DNA from: a virus
Strand: one strand, 5' to 3'
DNA: 39,726 bases
Virus record (IMG/VR): IMGVR_UViG_3300032241_002195
Coordinates: 1-39,726 of that record
Positions 24,046 to 32,511 of the stretch are shown here, in pieces. The notes beneath the pieces were generated by a model. The model was not told the DNA's origin. It saw nothing but the letters and a program-made list of their open reading frames with translations, and ran no database searches. How positions within the stretch are numbered: position 1 is the stretch's first letter; each line of letters begins with the position of its first letter. The position numbers and the translations under genes were made by a program.

Positions 24046-24119
24046 TCCGGGGTGGTGTAAAGGCAGCACAAGAGACTTTGAATCTTTCAGTCTAGGTTCG
24101 ACCCCTAGCCCCGGAACCA
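24046..24119 (+). tRNA. tRNA-Gln (TTG)
   Basis: Acceptor TCCGGGG pairs with CCCCGGA, anticodon stem AGAGA/TCTTT with loop CTTTGAA (TTG), T-arm CTAGG-TTCGACC-CCTAG, discriminator A and encoded CCA at 24117-24119. It starts four bases after the glycosyltransferase-like stop. Confidence 0.93.
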
Positions 24120-24120
24120 A

Positions 24121-24196
24121 AGGACTGTAGCTCAGTGGTAAGAGCAGGGCACTCATAATGCCTTGGTCGTGGGTTCGATCCCCACCGGTCCTACCA
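24121..24196 (+). tRNA. tRNA-CAT (elongator Met or Ile2)
   Basis: Acceptor AGGACTG pairs with CGGTCCT, D-arm GCTC...GAGC, anticodon loop CTCATAA, T-arm GTGGG-TTCGATC-CCCAC, discriminator A and encoded CCA. It begins one base after the tRNA-Gln end. CAT may mean elongator methionine or, if lysidine-modified, AUA isoleucine. The TTGGTC variable region resembles tRNA-Ile2, and many AUA codons occur in this window. Confidence 0.9.
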
Positions 24197-24235
24197 TTTA
24201 AAAGTACCAATGAACCACAATAGGTAGTGTCCAGC

Positions 24236-24249
24236 GTTCCTAATGGAAC
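24236..24249 (+). promoter_or_regulatory. short hairpin before gene 24269
   Basis: GTTCC (24236-24240) and GGAAC (24245-24249) form a 5-bp stem with a TAAT tetraloop, after the tRNA pair and 19 bases before the next start. It could mark the processing end of the tRNA transcript. No U-run follows. Confidence 0.25.
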
Positions 24250-24268
24250 ATAACCAAGGAGTAACACG

Positions 24269-24676
24269 ATGACCTCGATGTTCGATTACGATGATTCAAT
24301 TAACCTAGCATTTGATGCTAAAATTGCCGGTAAGAGCCTCGTTGCTGCTAAGCACGAACTGCTCACCAAGACTGGTGATTTCCTATTCCTCGCTCACTCA
24401 GATCGTGAGCTAGCCCTTCGCATGCAAATGGTAGAAAAAGACATTGAGAAGGTTGCTTACCGCAAACTCTCAAGCATTAGTGACTCCAAGGCAAAACTAG
24501 TACGTGCTGTTTTTGACGAATGGGAACTTCGTCACGCTAGCTGTGAAATGTGCAAAGAAGCACACGCTGGTGTAAAAGACACTAACTGTGATGAGTGTGG
24601 AGCAAAGCTTACAGCAGGTGCAAGAGCAGATGATGTTCGTGGACACTTAGATATCTGTAGCAAGCACCTGAAGTAA
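24269..24676 (+). CDS. hypothetical protein with C-terminal zinc ribbon
   Basis: This 135-residue protein has a strong ribosome site (AAGGAGT). It is helical through about residue 90, with KIAGKSLVAAKHELL near the start, then CEMCKEAHAGVK and NCDECG form a zinc ribbon near residues 93-112. The layout (helices then ribbon) resembles gene 7403-7834. Function unknown. Confidence 0.65.
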   Translation: MTSMFDYDDSINLAFDAKIAGKSLVAAKHELLTKTGDFLFLAHSDRELALRMQMVEKDIEKVAYRKLSSISDSKAKLVRAVFDEWELRHASCEMCKEAHAGVKDTNCDECGAKLTAGARADDVRGHLDICSKHLK

Positions 24677-24677
24677 T

Positions 24678-24708
24678 ATTAATCTACCTTATCTAAAGTT
24701 AGGTTAAT
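24678..24708 (+). promoter_or_regulatory. hairpin abutting a start codon
   Basis: ATTAATCTA (24678-24686) pairs with TAGGTTAAT (24700-24708), nine pairs with one G-U, loop of 13 bases. The right arm ends at the base before the ATG at 24709 and covers the only AGG-like ribosome site. It could hold translation of the zinc-knuckle gene in check. Confidence 0.35.
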
Positions 24709-25794
24709 ATGGCTTACAATTCTAAGAATAGTAGCGTCATTGCTGCAAAAAGTAATTCTAATAGTGATCCTTTGTCACGTCCAATGATGACTGTAAAACA
24801 AGTTATGCAGGAATATATCAATAGAACTGTAACTGAACCTGACAAATTCCCTATTAAAATTAAAGATGCACGCCCACCTCTTTCTGAAAAGACTGAGGGT
24901 GAAGATAAGACTGTTAGACGACCTTGCAATAACTTTGAGTTAGATGAAACCAAAGGTACACCGACTTGTAAACATTGTGGTGTTCAAAAAACACAACACC
25001 GAAAAACAGCGGCTTTCAATGCACGCAACGCTGGTAAAAAGTTAGCTTCCGAAGAATCAGAAGCATTCGATGATTATGATGAGAATTATTCTGAATTATT
25101 TGAGAATGACCCTGACGAAGAACAAGAAACTTATAACCACGCACCACAAATTTGCCCAGATTGCAAAGGCAAATCATTAATGAATAATCCAGAAACTCCT
25201 AAATATACTGGTAATCATTGTGATTCATGTGATGAAAAATGTGGAAGCGATGAAACTAATCCACATCCTCATTGCAAAGGTTGTAAGCATCAGAATACTA
25301 GTTGCAAGGGTAGAGAACAAGAATTCTGGAATAATGATAAAAATGATTTTTGTGAAACCTGTGATAACAAAGGTATTATTGATGAATTCAATGCAATGCC
25401 TAAATACAATTTCAAAGATGAAGACGATGAACCAGAAGAAGATGGTTTTACAAGGATCTACGAAGATGATGATGATGATTATGAACCATCTCCGGCATCA
25501 TCAAAAATAACTCCAGTATCTGTAGCAGAAGATGAAGATGAAAAACTCCCAGTAAAAAAACAACCTATTGTTAACGAAGTTTATAAACCTATAGAGGTTA
25601 ACGAGCATAATCCTAATTGCAGTAAATGCGAAGGCACAGGCATTGTCAATGACCCAAGTGAGATTGCTAAGATACATGACAGCGAAGAATTTAAACAAGG
25701 GATAAAGGCCATCAAAGCTAAGAAAATAATTCCAGCAGCAAAAAGAAGTGAACAGAATCAGTTCATTGCCGATCAATATGGGTGTAAAGGTTAA
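24709..25794 (+). CDS. acidic multi-zinc-knuckle protein (DnaJ-type CxxCxG motifs)
   Basis: This 361-residue protein is not a known enzyme. It has an N-terminal polar segment, CKHCG near residue 86, the segment AAFNARNAGKKLASEES near 99-115, then a series of Cys pairs: CPDCKGKS (148), CDSCDEKC (170), CKGCK (188), CETCDNKG (214) and CSKCEGTG (303). The last is the DnaJ cysteine-rich consensus CxxCxGxG. Between knuckles it is very acidic. DnaJ knuckles bind zinc and contact unfolded proteins, but no J-domain is present. It is the first of three knuckle genes before the head module. Confidence 0.7.
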   Translation: MAYNSKNSSVIAAKSNSNSDPLSRPMMTVKQVMQEYINRTVTEPDKFPIKIKDARPPLSEKTEGEDKTVRRPCNNFELDETKGTPTCKHCGVQKTQHRKTAAFNARNAGKKLASEESEAFDDYDENYSELFENDPDEEQETYNHAPQICPDCKGKSLMNNPETPKYTGNHCDSCDEKCGSDETNPHPHCKGCKHQNTSCKGREQEFWNNDKNDFCETCDNKGIIDEFNAMPKYNFKDEDDEPEEDGFTRIYEDDDDDYEPSPASSKITPVSVAEDEDEKLPVKKQPIVNEVYKPIEVNEHNPNCSKCEGTGIVNDPSEIAKIHDSEEFKQGIKAIKAKKIIPAAKRSEQNQFIADQYGCKG

Positions 25795-25796
25795 TT

Positions 25797-26324
25797 ATGT
25801 CTGTTGCCTCATTTATATCCAGATTCGATCCTAGAAACATTTTTGTTGGACGTTGCGATATGCACGTATATAAAACATTGTTAGATGATGATTCATTCTC
25901 TCTTGCTTTTGGTCCTAAATCAGAAATAGGACCATGCCATTTTAGAAATTTAAGTGCTAAACAAGATGATGATGAATCAGAAAACCTAGCTGTGCCACGT
26001 TTTAATGCAGGTGGATCGGAAGATCAAGGTCAAGAATTCCCTTATGCACAACATCTTATTACTGTTGCAGGAGGAGGAGTTGGGAACCGTTCTTGTACTA
26101 ATCATATGAAATTTTTTCATCAAAATCAAAAACGATCAATCTATACACAATCAAATATACGCGGTGGAGAATTAAACCCTAATGAGCCAGTTAATGCTCA
26201 TAATCTGGTTAAAGAACGTGAAGAAAAATTTAAAGAACGAAGTAGAAATACTCAAAGAAGAACTGTACTAGATCGAGCAAGAGCTCGTTTTAATAGTGGT
26301 ATTGTAGATGAGAACCAAGGTTAA
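25797..26324 (+). CDS. hypothetical basic protein
   Basis: This 175-residue protein starts two bases after its neighbour's stop. It has a folded-looking N-terminal half with scattered Cys/His (GRCDMHVY, GPCHF, SCTNHMKFFH), the segment RFNAGGSED near residue 63, and a basic helical C-terminal third (KEREEKFKERSRNTQRR) ending RARFNSGIVDE. FNA/FNS segments recur in the knuckle proteins on both sides. Not recognised. Confidence 0.6.
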   Translation: MSVASFISRFDPRNIFVGRCDMHVYKTLLDDDSFSLAFGPKSEIGPCHFRNLSAKQDDDESENLAVPRFNAGGSEDQGQEFPYAQHLITVAGGGVGNRSCTNHMKFFHQNQKRSIYTQSNIRGGELNPNEPVNAHNLVKEREEKFKERSRNTQRRTVLDRARARFNSGIVDENQG

Positions 26325-26327
26325 CGT

Positions 26328-28655
26328 ATGAGAGTTTTTTCTTTTAAAAATAAAGAGCAACGTAACTTAAAGGTTTCTGCACGTAATAAGCAAGAAGTTG
26401 ATTACGAAAGATCACGTAAACAACAACTTGAATCTGAATATCAACGTAGGTTACAAATCGAAAGTGATAAGGATGAACTTCACGTACCTATTGCTATCCG
26501 AAGTGGCGATCCTGATTTCAAAATATCAAACAACCCTAATGCTCAACCGCTTGAATGGCATTTTATACACCATGATCAATTAGGTCGTGACGAGCGTGGT
26601 GAATCTATCGCTGCTAATATTAAACAACACATAAAAAACAATCCACACCTTTACCGTGAAGTAGATCTTGGTACAGAACAATATGGTGATAACGAGGAAA
26701 TGCTCCGTGCTGCCCCTGGTGGTATGAAGGGTTATATTCCATTGGCAGGAGTTAGTCCTTCTAGAACAAGAACAACCAATACATCGATTGAAGAACTATC
26801 TCGTTTAATGAACCTTAGCGAGACTAAAAAACGTTTAAAGAGTACTATAAATAGATCTACTAGCGCGAATCTTCCTGAATTTGATCCAGAACATCCTTTG
26901 AATCTTATTGCAAACCATGGTGGAAAAGCATTTAAATTCTTATTTACAGATCAAATGCCGTACACCCCAGCAAAACCTGGAGAAGATCTTTGTATTTGTG
27001 GTAGCTCACCAGAGATGCATACAGACTCTGAAACTGCTAAACAACGTTCATTAGCAACTGGTGAAACTATGAGAACACATCGTTTTACACCACAAACAAT
27101 TTATAACAAAGATGGTCAACCAATCAATGCAGATAAATTTAGATTAGATCGATCACCATTGAGAAGAGCAGCAGTGCCTGATGGTGATAAACTATCTACT
27201 AAGATAGTTGACCAGGGTTTAGACAGATTTATGATGCCAGTCGTTGAAGTCGGTGCTGGTCCACGTGAGTTAACGGCAATACGTTCTATAGAAAAACTTA
27301 AGCCAAATGGCAGTATACAAACTCGTGGTCCAGGTGGGGAACAAGAAGTAGCATGCACACACTGCGTTAACGGTAGAACAAACCCATTCCAATCCAACCA
27401 TGCTATAGGTTGTAGAGACTGTGCATTCGGTCAACACACATATAAAGAAGACTCGGATGAACAAGGTAATAAAATTTACACACCAATAACTGTAGGTCTT
27501 GGTGATAGTAGAATGAAGTATCTCAATGCTGAAGACTGCCCACCATGCCCAGAGTGCAATGGTAATAAAGTTGTTAACGTAAGAAACGTTTCATCAGCAC
27601 ATGATGAATTGCCATGTGGTGCTTGTGAAGGTACCGGTAAAGATCTTAGTAAGCTAAATGGTTTTAATTGTAATAATTGTGCAACAGAAATGCCTAACGT
27701 AGATTCACAAAAATCTATGATTTATACCACACCAGATAATTTTTGTCCTCACTGTCAGGGTAAAGCCCATACTACTAAAAGGGTAGAGCTTACAAAAAAA
27801 CCAGGAGTTGGACAAAAAGGCGTAACAATATACGAGCCTAAAGAAAATAACGACATTAAGTATATGCCTCATGCAAATACTTTTGTAGGCAATCCATCAT
27901 ACCTTGTACCAATGGGTGATCTTAGTGCACACCAAACTGGTAGCGGTATGGTTGGTTTTAAAGCACACGGTGACGCTAATTGTACAGAATGTCACGGCAA
28001 TGATGAATATCGTACTGCCAGTACCAACAGACCATGTTCTAGTTGTAGAGTTACTGGTTTTGATGACCCCGACCACATAATAATGCCAAATTCATTCCAA
28101 ATGGATCATGGTGACCATTTTAAAATACCTTTATTCATTTATCAAAAAGCTATGAAAAAAGCATTTCCAGATGATGATACAAACCCTCATAACTTTCTTG
28201 ATAAGAAACATATGAGCAATAAATATGAAGGAGTTGATTTTTATGACCACGAAGGTAAAACAATTCCCAATGAACATTTAATTGGTTTAATAGAAAATGG
28301 TATTCAATTACCACAAAAACACATTGATGAATTCCGTAGAAGGTCTGCAATAAACCACAGCAGTAGAAACGCAAAATTCTGCGCAGCGTCTGCAGATGCA
28401 GAAGACATGGCAGACATACTGAGCACTCATTTTAGAGAATTTCCTATGATAGTACCTGGTCTAAATATAAAGCCTAAGTCTACTCCAAGCCTACCAAGTG
28501 GCGAAGAAGAAGGTAATGCATTTGGTACATACCAGAGATCTTTGGAAGATATTGGCTCTGCTATAAACAAAACAGATGATGAGCGTAAGAAGACTACACA
28601 GACTCCACAAGAAATAGCTGATACTTCAGCGGTGAAAGAACTTACTAATGAATAG
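26328..28655 (+). CDS. large multi-zinc-knuckle protein (DnaJ-type)
   Basis: This 775-residue protein starts with a basic region (SFKNKEQRNLKVSARNKQ), then a domain with CICGSSPEMH near residue 221. Paired cysteines follow at about 342 (CTHC), 361 (CRDC), 403 (CPPCPECNG), 429 (CGACEGTG), 447 (CNNC), 473 (CPHCQG), 551 (CTECHG) and 569 (CSSC). Several match DnaJ-type CxxCxGxG. No J-domain or catalytic motif is seen. The C-terminal part is polar. It overlaps the next gene by eight bases. It may be a virion-associated zinc protein or packaged protein; that is inference. Confidence 0.7.
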   Translation: MRVFSFKNKEQRNLKVSARNKQEVDYERSRKQQLESEYQRRLQIESDKDELHVPIAIRSGDPDFKISNNPNAQPLEWHFIHHDQLGRDERGESIAANIKQHIKNNPHLYREVDLGTEQYGDNEEMLRAAPGGMKGYIPLAGVSPSRTRTTNTSIEELSRLMNLSETKKRLKSTINRSTSANLPEFDPEHPLNLIANHGGKAFKFLFTDQMPYTPAKPGEDLCICGSSPEMHTDSETAKQRSLATGETMRTHRFTPQTIYNKDGQPINADKFRLDRSPLRRAAVPDGDKLSTKIVDQGLDRFMMPVVEVGAGPRELTAIRSIEKLKPNGSIQTRGPGGEQEVACTHCVNGRTNPFQSNHAIGCRDCAFGQHTYKEDSDEQGNKIYTPITVGLGDSRMKYLNAEDCPPCPECNGNKVVNVRNVSSAHDELPCGACEGTGKDLSKLNGFNCNNCATEMPNVDSQKSMIYTTPDNFCPHCQGKAHTTKRVELTKKPGVGQKGVTIYEPKENNDIKYMPHANTFVGNPSYLVPMGDLSAHQTGSGMVGFKAHGDANCTECHGNDEYRTASTNRPCSSCRVTGFDDPDHIIMPNSFQMDHGDHFKIPLFIYQKAMKKAFPDDDTNPHNFLDKKHMSNKYEGVDFYDHEGKTIPNEHLIGLIENGIQLPQKHIDEFRRRSAINHSSRNAKFCAASADAEDMADILSTHFREFPMIVPGLNIKPKSTPSLPSGEEEGNAFGTYQRSLEDIGSAINKTDDERKKTTQTPQEIADTSAVKELTNE

Positions 28656-30882
28656 CAAAAAGTTCAATTCAAAAAAAGCCGGGTTTGATGACGCAACCAG
28701 TCGTTATGAACTAAACCCAGTTGATTTAGACGGTTTTAGTATTATCAATACTAACATACTTGATGATCTTGCTGATAAAGATGATGAAAGAGCAAAATCA
28801 AAGAATGGTCCAGTTCGTACTATTTATGTAGATCCAAAAACTATGGATGCGTCTGGGCCTGGTAGTAAAAGTTCTCAATACTTTGCTGAAGATTTAAATA
28901 ATAAGAGGCGTATCTTTGGTGCTTTAGCATCAATACCACGTATGTTACGTGAAACAAAACACAAATGTAAAACTTGTCATGGTGTTAGACAAGAATATGA
29001 TCCAAAACGTCCAATGGAAGAAAGAATAGTTTGCCCAGACTGTTTAAATAATGGACATGAATTAAGCTCTCCAGAATCTGGAATGATGGATAGAGCTAAT
29101 TATGCTTGGAAGAAAAATCGTATGGCAGACTTCCATGAAAGAGCTTGCGGTACTTTACAGTGCAATCCTCATTGTGCTCACAAAGATTTTTTTGATAAGA
29201 TTAGAGCTAGTTTTTCCGGTGGGCCTAACAAAATAAGAACAAGGGATATTAAACTACGTCCTAATACTACTAACCCTGATATTGTTGATAGATTAACTCC
29301 TGAAATAGTAGAAGATAATTATAAACCAATAGCAAAAATTCTACAAGCTATGGGCGGTCGTGAAGACGAACCATTGCAAAAACATGATGTCGTTTATACA
29401 AACTTTACTGATACTGTTAATCCAGGCAGTCACCTTCAAGCTGATTATGATGATGAAGGCTTTCACGCATTTCAAGAAACATATGAACAGCCCGAAAGAG
29501 GAGCTACACCTTTTGAAATACGTAAACCATGCCCAACATGTGGTTGCAAAGAGTGTAATGCTAATGGTATAAAACTAAATGAGAATGGTGATTATGTTGA
29601 TTGTGAATTTTGCAAGGATGGTAAAACGCATACCGGTTGCAAAGAATGCAATGGGACTGGTAAAGAACCAGACATACAGACTGACCAAGGCACAGTAGAA
29701 TGGCCTGTTGTTGTTCCTGAGAATGTAAAGCTTTGGGAAGCAGAAGGTCGTAAGGGTCCAAAACCTGAGCAGGCTCCAGCGCAAATGCGTATGAACTCGC
29801 CAAAGCCATTAGATGCCTGTGCAAAATGTGGTAAAAGTAGCTCGGATACTAATCACACTAGAAGACAATTTCGAGTTACTCAATCAGAATCACAACAAGC
29901 GCAAGGACCTAAAGATAATGGCGCTTTTGGTATTATTGTTAATGCTAACCCTGAAGGCACACGTGGGGATAGAATTAGTTTTTATACACCTGTAAACGTT
30001 GCAAGAGAAGATCGGAATGAAATTCTAGGCAATGGTGCCCACCCAGAAAGAGGCATTAGTTTAGATACCGGTGATTTTTTTGATAGAGACCCTGATATTT
30101 ATGACTCTGAAGACAAAGGTGTAAGAAAGCATATAGAAAGTACAATGGCAGACATTCTTCCACTTATTGGTGAAAGATCTGATTCTAAAAAAATGAGAAT
30201 TACTTATGAACAAAACGTTCCACTTACTAATTCTGCAAGAATTAGTCCAGTAACTGCACCGCTAATGGCTACAGCTGGTAAAAGATCATTGATTAGACGT
30301 TTGAAAGATGTTAAGGGTAGCCTTTTGCCTAGAAATTCAACAGAAAACGATAAAAAAATAAGGACTACTACTCTCTTTAGAAAAGGAACTGGCCTTGATG
30401 AAGCAACATTAAGAGCACCAGAATTATCGACTGGTCGAGGCGATAACCTAGAAAAAATTAACGATTATATCAAAAATAGCCTAGAGCCTGACTACGCAAA
30501 ATTACAATCTAATAATCCTGAATTGCCACCATTGGAACAAGTAAAACTAAGTTCTCCTACATATGGTTTGGAAGCTCCTTCACGTGATGAGTCAAGAAAA
30601 CGCCCATCGGCACCTAAAGGTAAAAGTCAAATTAATGAGGATATTAGAAGTAGTTTTGACATGCCAAAAGCAGAAGTACCTGATATGGGTAACTTTGATC
30701 TTAGCAACCCTGAAAACCAAAAAGATGCTATAGAAACTTTTGAAGGCAATATAGGTAGAAAACTAGAACCTGAAGAGCATGCCAAAGTTATTGAAGGCAT
30801 TACAAAGCATAACCATATCGATGGTGGCTACAAAGCACTTGGTATGAAAACCCCAGAAGAGGAAGAAGATCATGAACAATAA
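28648..30882 (+). CDS. large multi-zinc-knuckle protein (DnaJ-type), paralogue
   Basis: This 744-residue protein starts MNSKKFNSKKAGFDD, echoing the FNS/FNA segments of neighbours. Cys pairs lie at about residues 106 (CKTCHG), 128 (CPDC), 294-303 (CPTCGCKEC), 318 (CEFCKDGK), 330 (CKECNGTG) and 390 (CAKCGKSSSDTNHTR). The last resembles CICGSSPEMHTDSE of the previous protein, so the two are probably distant paralogues. The C-terminal half is charged with Pro-rich linkers. No enzyme motif is seen. The end overlaps the next gene by 11 bases. Confidence 0.7.
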   Translation: MNSKKFNSKKAGFDDATSRYELNPVDLDGFSIINTNILDDLADKDDERAKSKNGPVRTIYVDPKTMDASGPGSKSSQYFAEDLNNKRRIFGALASIPRMLRETKHKCKTCHGVRQEYDPKRPMEERIVCPDCLNNGHELSSPESGMMDRANYAWKKNRMADFHERACGTLQCNPHCAHKDFFDKIRASFSGGPNKIRTRDIKLRPNTTNPDIVDRLTPEIVEDNYKPIAKILQAMGGREDEPLQKHDVVYTNFTDTVNPGSHLQADYDDEGFHAFQETYEQPERGATPFEIRKPCPTCGCKECNANGIKLNENGDYVDCEFCKDGKTHTGCKECNGTGKEPDIQTDQGTVEWPVVVPENVKLWEAEGRKGPKPEQAPAQMRMNSPKPLDACAKCGKSSSDTNHTRRQFRVTQSESQQAQGPKDNGAFGIIVNANPEGTRGDRISFYTPVNVAREDRNEILGNGAHPERGISLDTGDFFDRDPDIYDSEDKGVRKHIESTMADILPLIGERSDSKKMRITYEQNVPLTNSARISPVTAPLMATAGKRSLIRRLKDVKGSLLPRNSTENDKKIRTTTLFRKGTGLDEATLRAPELSTGRGDNLEKINDYIKNSLEPDYAKLQSNNPELPPLEQVKLSSPTYGLEAPSRDESRKRPSAPKGKSQINEDIRSSFDMPKAEVPDMGNFDLSNPENQKDAIETFEGNIGRKLEPEEHAKVIEGITKHNHIDGGYKALGMKTPEEEEDHEQ

Positions 30883-31279
30883 ATTATCTTTTACAGATCC
30901 AGCCGATGCACTACCAGGGAAACCATGCCGTGGGTGCGATATCCCAGGTACTCCAGAAAGACCAGTAGTATTTCAAGGATATGCTCCAGATGGAAGGCCA
31001 TTGTTTGGCCACGAAGGATGCCAATCTCTTATGGGTTCTGATGACAAGACCTCTGGCCTACCACTTGCTGTAGCAGGTAACTTAGGTTTAATCCCAGGGT
31101 ACAAAGAAGAAAAAGAAGATATCTGGGCTTTTGCATCTATAAATAAGATAGATCCAGAACCAAGTGAAATACAAAGTGCTTTGGAAAATACTCCAGCAGT
31201 TGATCCAGCCACACAAACCAATGCATCATCAGAATACGTTGGCAATGGGACAGGGGCAACAATCCCGCCAAGCCACTAA
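30872..31279 (+). CDS. hypothetical protein with one CxxC
   Basis: This 135-residue protein has CRGC near residue 19, then a small mixed region (VVFQGYAPDGRPLFGHEGC) and a Pro/Thr/Asn-rich tail. AFASINKID near 86 fits the A-S theme. It ends the knuckle-gene operon; a 59-base leader follows. Confidence 0.6.
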   Translation: MNNKLSFTDPADALPGKPCRGCDIPGTPERPVVFQGYAPDGRPLFGHEGCQSLMGSDDKTSGLPLAVAGNLGLIPGYKEEKEDIWAFASINKIDPEPSEIQSALENTPAVDPATQTNASSEYVGNGTGATIPPSH

Positions 31280-31323
31280 AACAATGTAATTCAATATGAT
31301 ATGTACCATAGTGTATGTATCCA
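31277..31323 (+). promoter_or_regulatory. conserved leader element (copy 2), possible promoter
   Basis: This matches 7329-7375 without gaps, with shared blocks TAAAACA, TGTAATTC, ATAGT and ATGTA. It lies just before the first gene of the head module, a natural place for a late promoter. CATAGT could be the -10 part. Confidence 0.4.
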
Positions 31324-31338
31324 AGTACAGGAGAAATC

Positions 31339-31878
31339 ATGGAACCACGTTTTAATATCAAGGTTGCAGAAATGGGAACACCGGACGATAACTTCCAAAA
31401 CCCAAACGAGCAATGGATTGGTGACTTTATTGACACCGACAGCAACCACTTCGAAAAAAATATGCAAGCTTATATGGAGCAACGTCAAGGGTTGGGCGAC
31501 CAAATCCAACGTTACGTTGACGAATCACACATGCACGCTCAGGACGCTAACCCTGCTCAGGACCGTGCTTTGATGGTTATGGAGCCAGAAGTTGCTGGCA
31601 CAGGCGACCTTCAACTTGCACCTGTTAAGGCTTCTAAGCTAGCTTCACAGGTCAATGGATTCCGTAATGCTCAACCACGTGTTGACTTTACTTTTGGCAT
31701 CGTTGCTAAGAAAGACAATGGAACACTTGTTAACTCACGAGTAGTTGCTGAAACACCTACTACAAAGATTGCCGGAACTGTTCTTGCAGTTGGCGATGCT
31801 GAGTTTGCTGTCCTATGGGATGACAAGACTGCTTCAGTAGAGCGTAAGGCTGATTACGAACTCGTTTTTTCTAACTAA
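31339..31878 (+). CDS. hypothetical, first gene of the head module
   Basis: The ATG at 31339 has AGGAGA upstream and is preferred over 31315, giving 179 residues. The N-terminal half is helical and polar (KNMQAYMEQRQGLGDQIQRY), followed by KASKLASQVNGF near residue 102 and a small beta-rich C-terminal domain (TKIAGTVLAVGDAEFAVLWD) that looks like an SH3- or KOW-like barrel. Function unknown. Confidence 0.65.
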   Translation: MEPRFNIKVAEMGTPDDNFQNPNEQWIGDFIDTDSNHFEKNMQAYMEQRQGLGDQIQRYVDESHMHAQDANPAQDRALMVMEPEVAGTGDLQLAPVKASKLASQVNGFRNAQPRVDFTFGIVAKKDNGTLVNSRVVAETPTTKIAGTVLAVGDAEFAVLWDDKTASVERKADYELVFSN

Positions 31879-31900
31879 AGGTACTATAAACTAAGTAATT

Positions 31901-32503
31901 ATGTTTAGATCACGGAAAACTAAGATCGTTTCTACTCCGGTAGAAGAGATCCTTGAGGTTGAAGTACCATTTATTAACGAAGAGCCCGTTGCACAAACCG
32001 TAGCAAACATAGAGTTCTTATCAATTACATCCCAGGATGATGAAACATCTGTTGGAACACTAACTGATTATGATGATAATGTTTATTATTATGCATGGGA
32101 TTTTAAGTCAAAAAGAATAATTAGGTTAACTGGAGAAAGATTAGATTCTTTAACTTGGTCATTGTGTGATCAAGTTCTTCAGAAGTACTATAACAGACCT
32201 GCAAAGCCAGTTGAAGAACCAATTGGACCACAGATCGAACAAGCAGTAAATAAGGTATTGGCTCCTCTTACTAATTCTGTAAAAAATGTAGAGGGAAAGA
32301 TTGACAAAGCATTGACTGTAAAGGTTGCTCCGGCACCTGCTCCTGTACAAGCACAGACAACGCCTAGGCCTCAATCAGTCCAGTCAGCACCTATTGATGC
32401 GCCAGCAGTAAACGTTGCTGATAACGATATCAGCACAAACGCTTTGAGGTTCCTACAAGATTCCAATGTAGATGACCTCGGTATAGATTATATGAGCCTC
32501 TAG
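31901..32503 (+). CDS. hypothetical protein with Pro/Ala linker
   Basis: This 200-residue protein has a beta-rich domain in residues about 30-85 (FLSITSQDDETSVGTLTDYD, NVYYYAWDFKSKRIIRL), a helix (QIEQAVNKVLAPLTNSVKNV) and a Pro/Ala/Gln-rich linker (VAPAPAPVQAQTTPRPQS), then a short acidic end LGIDYMSL that could be a docking peptide. Not recognised. It lies between the first head-module gene and the decoration-like gene. Confidence 0.6.
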   Translation: MFRSRKTKIVSTPVEEILEVEVPFINEEPVAQTVANIEFLSITSQDDETSVGTLTDYDDNVYYYAWDFKSKRIIRLTGERLDSLTWSLCDQVLQKYYNRPAKPVEEPIGPQIEQAVNKVLAPLTNSVKNVEGKIDKALTVKVAPAPAPVQAQTTPRPQSVQSAPIDAPAVNVADNDISTNALRFLQDSNVDDLGIDYMSL

Positions 32504-32511
32504 GAGATATT

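Noticed and set aside
24004-24267. A - strand ORF across the tRNA pair (87 codons)
   Set aside because: It is the reverse complement of two tRNA genes, which explains its open frame; not a protein gene.
29360-29572. A 70-codon + strand ORF within the second large knuckle gene
   Set aside because: Frame-shadow of the larger gene with no own ribosome site or recognisable content.
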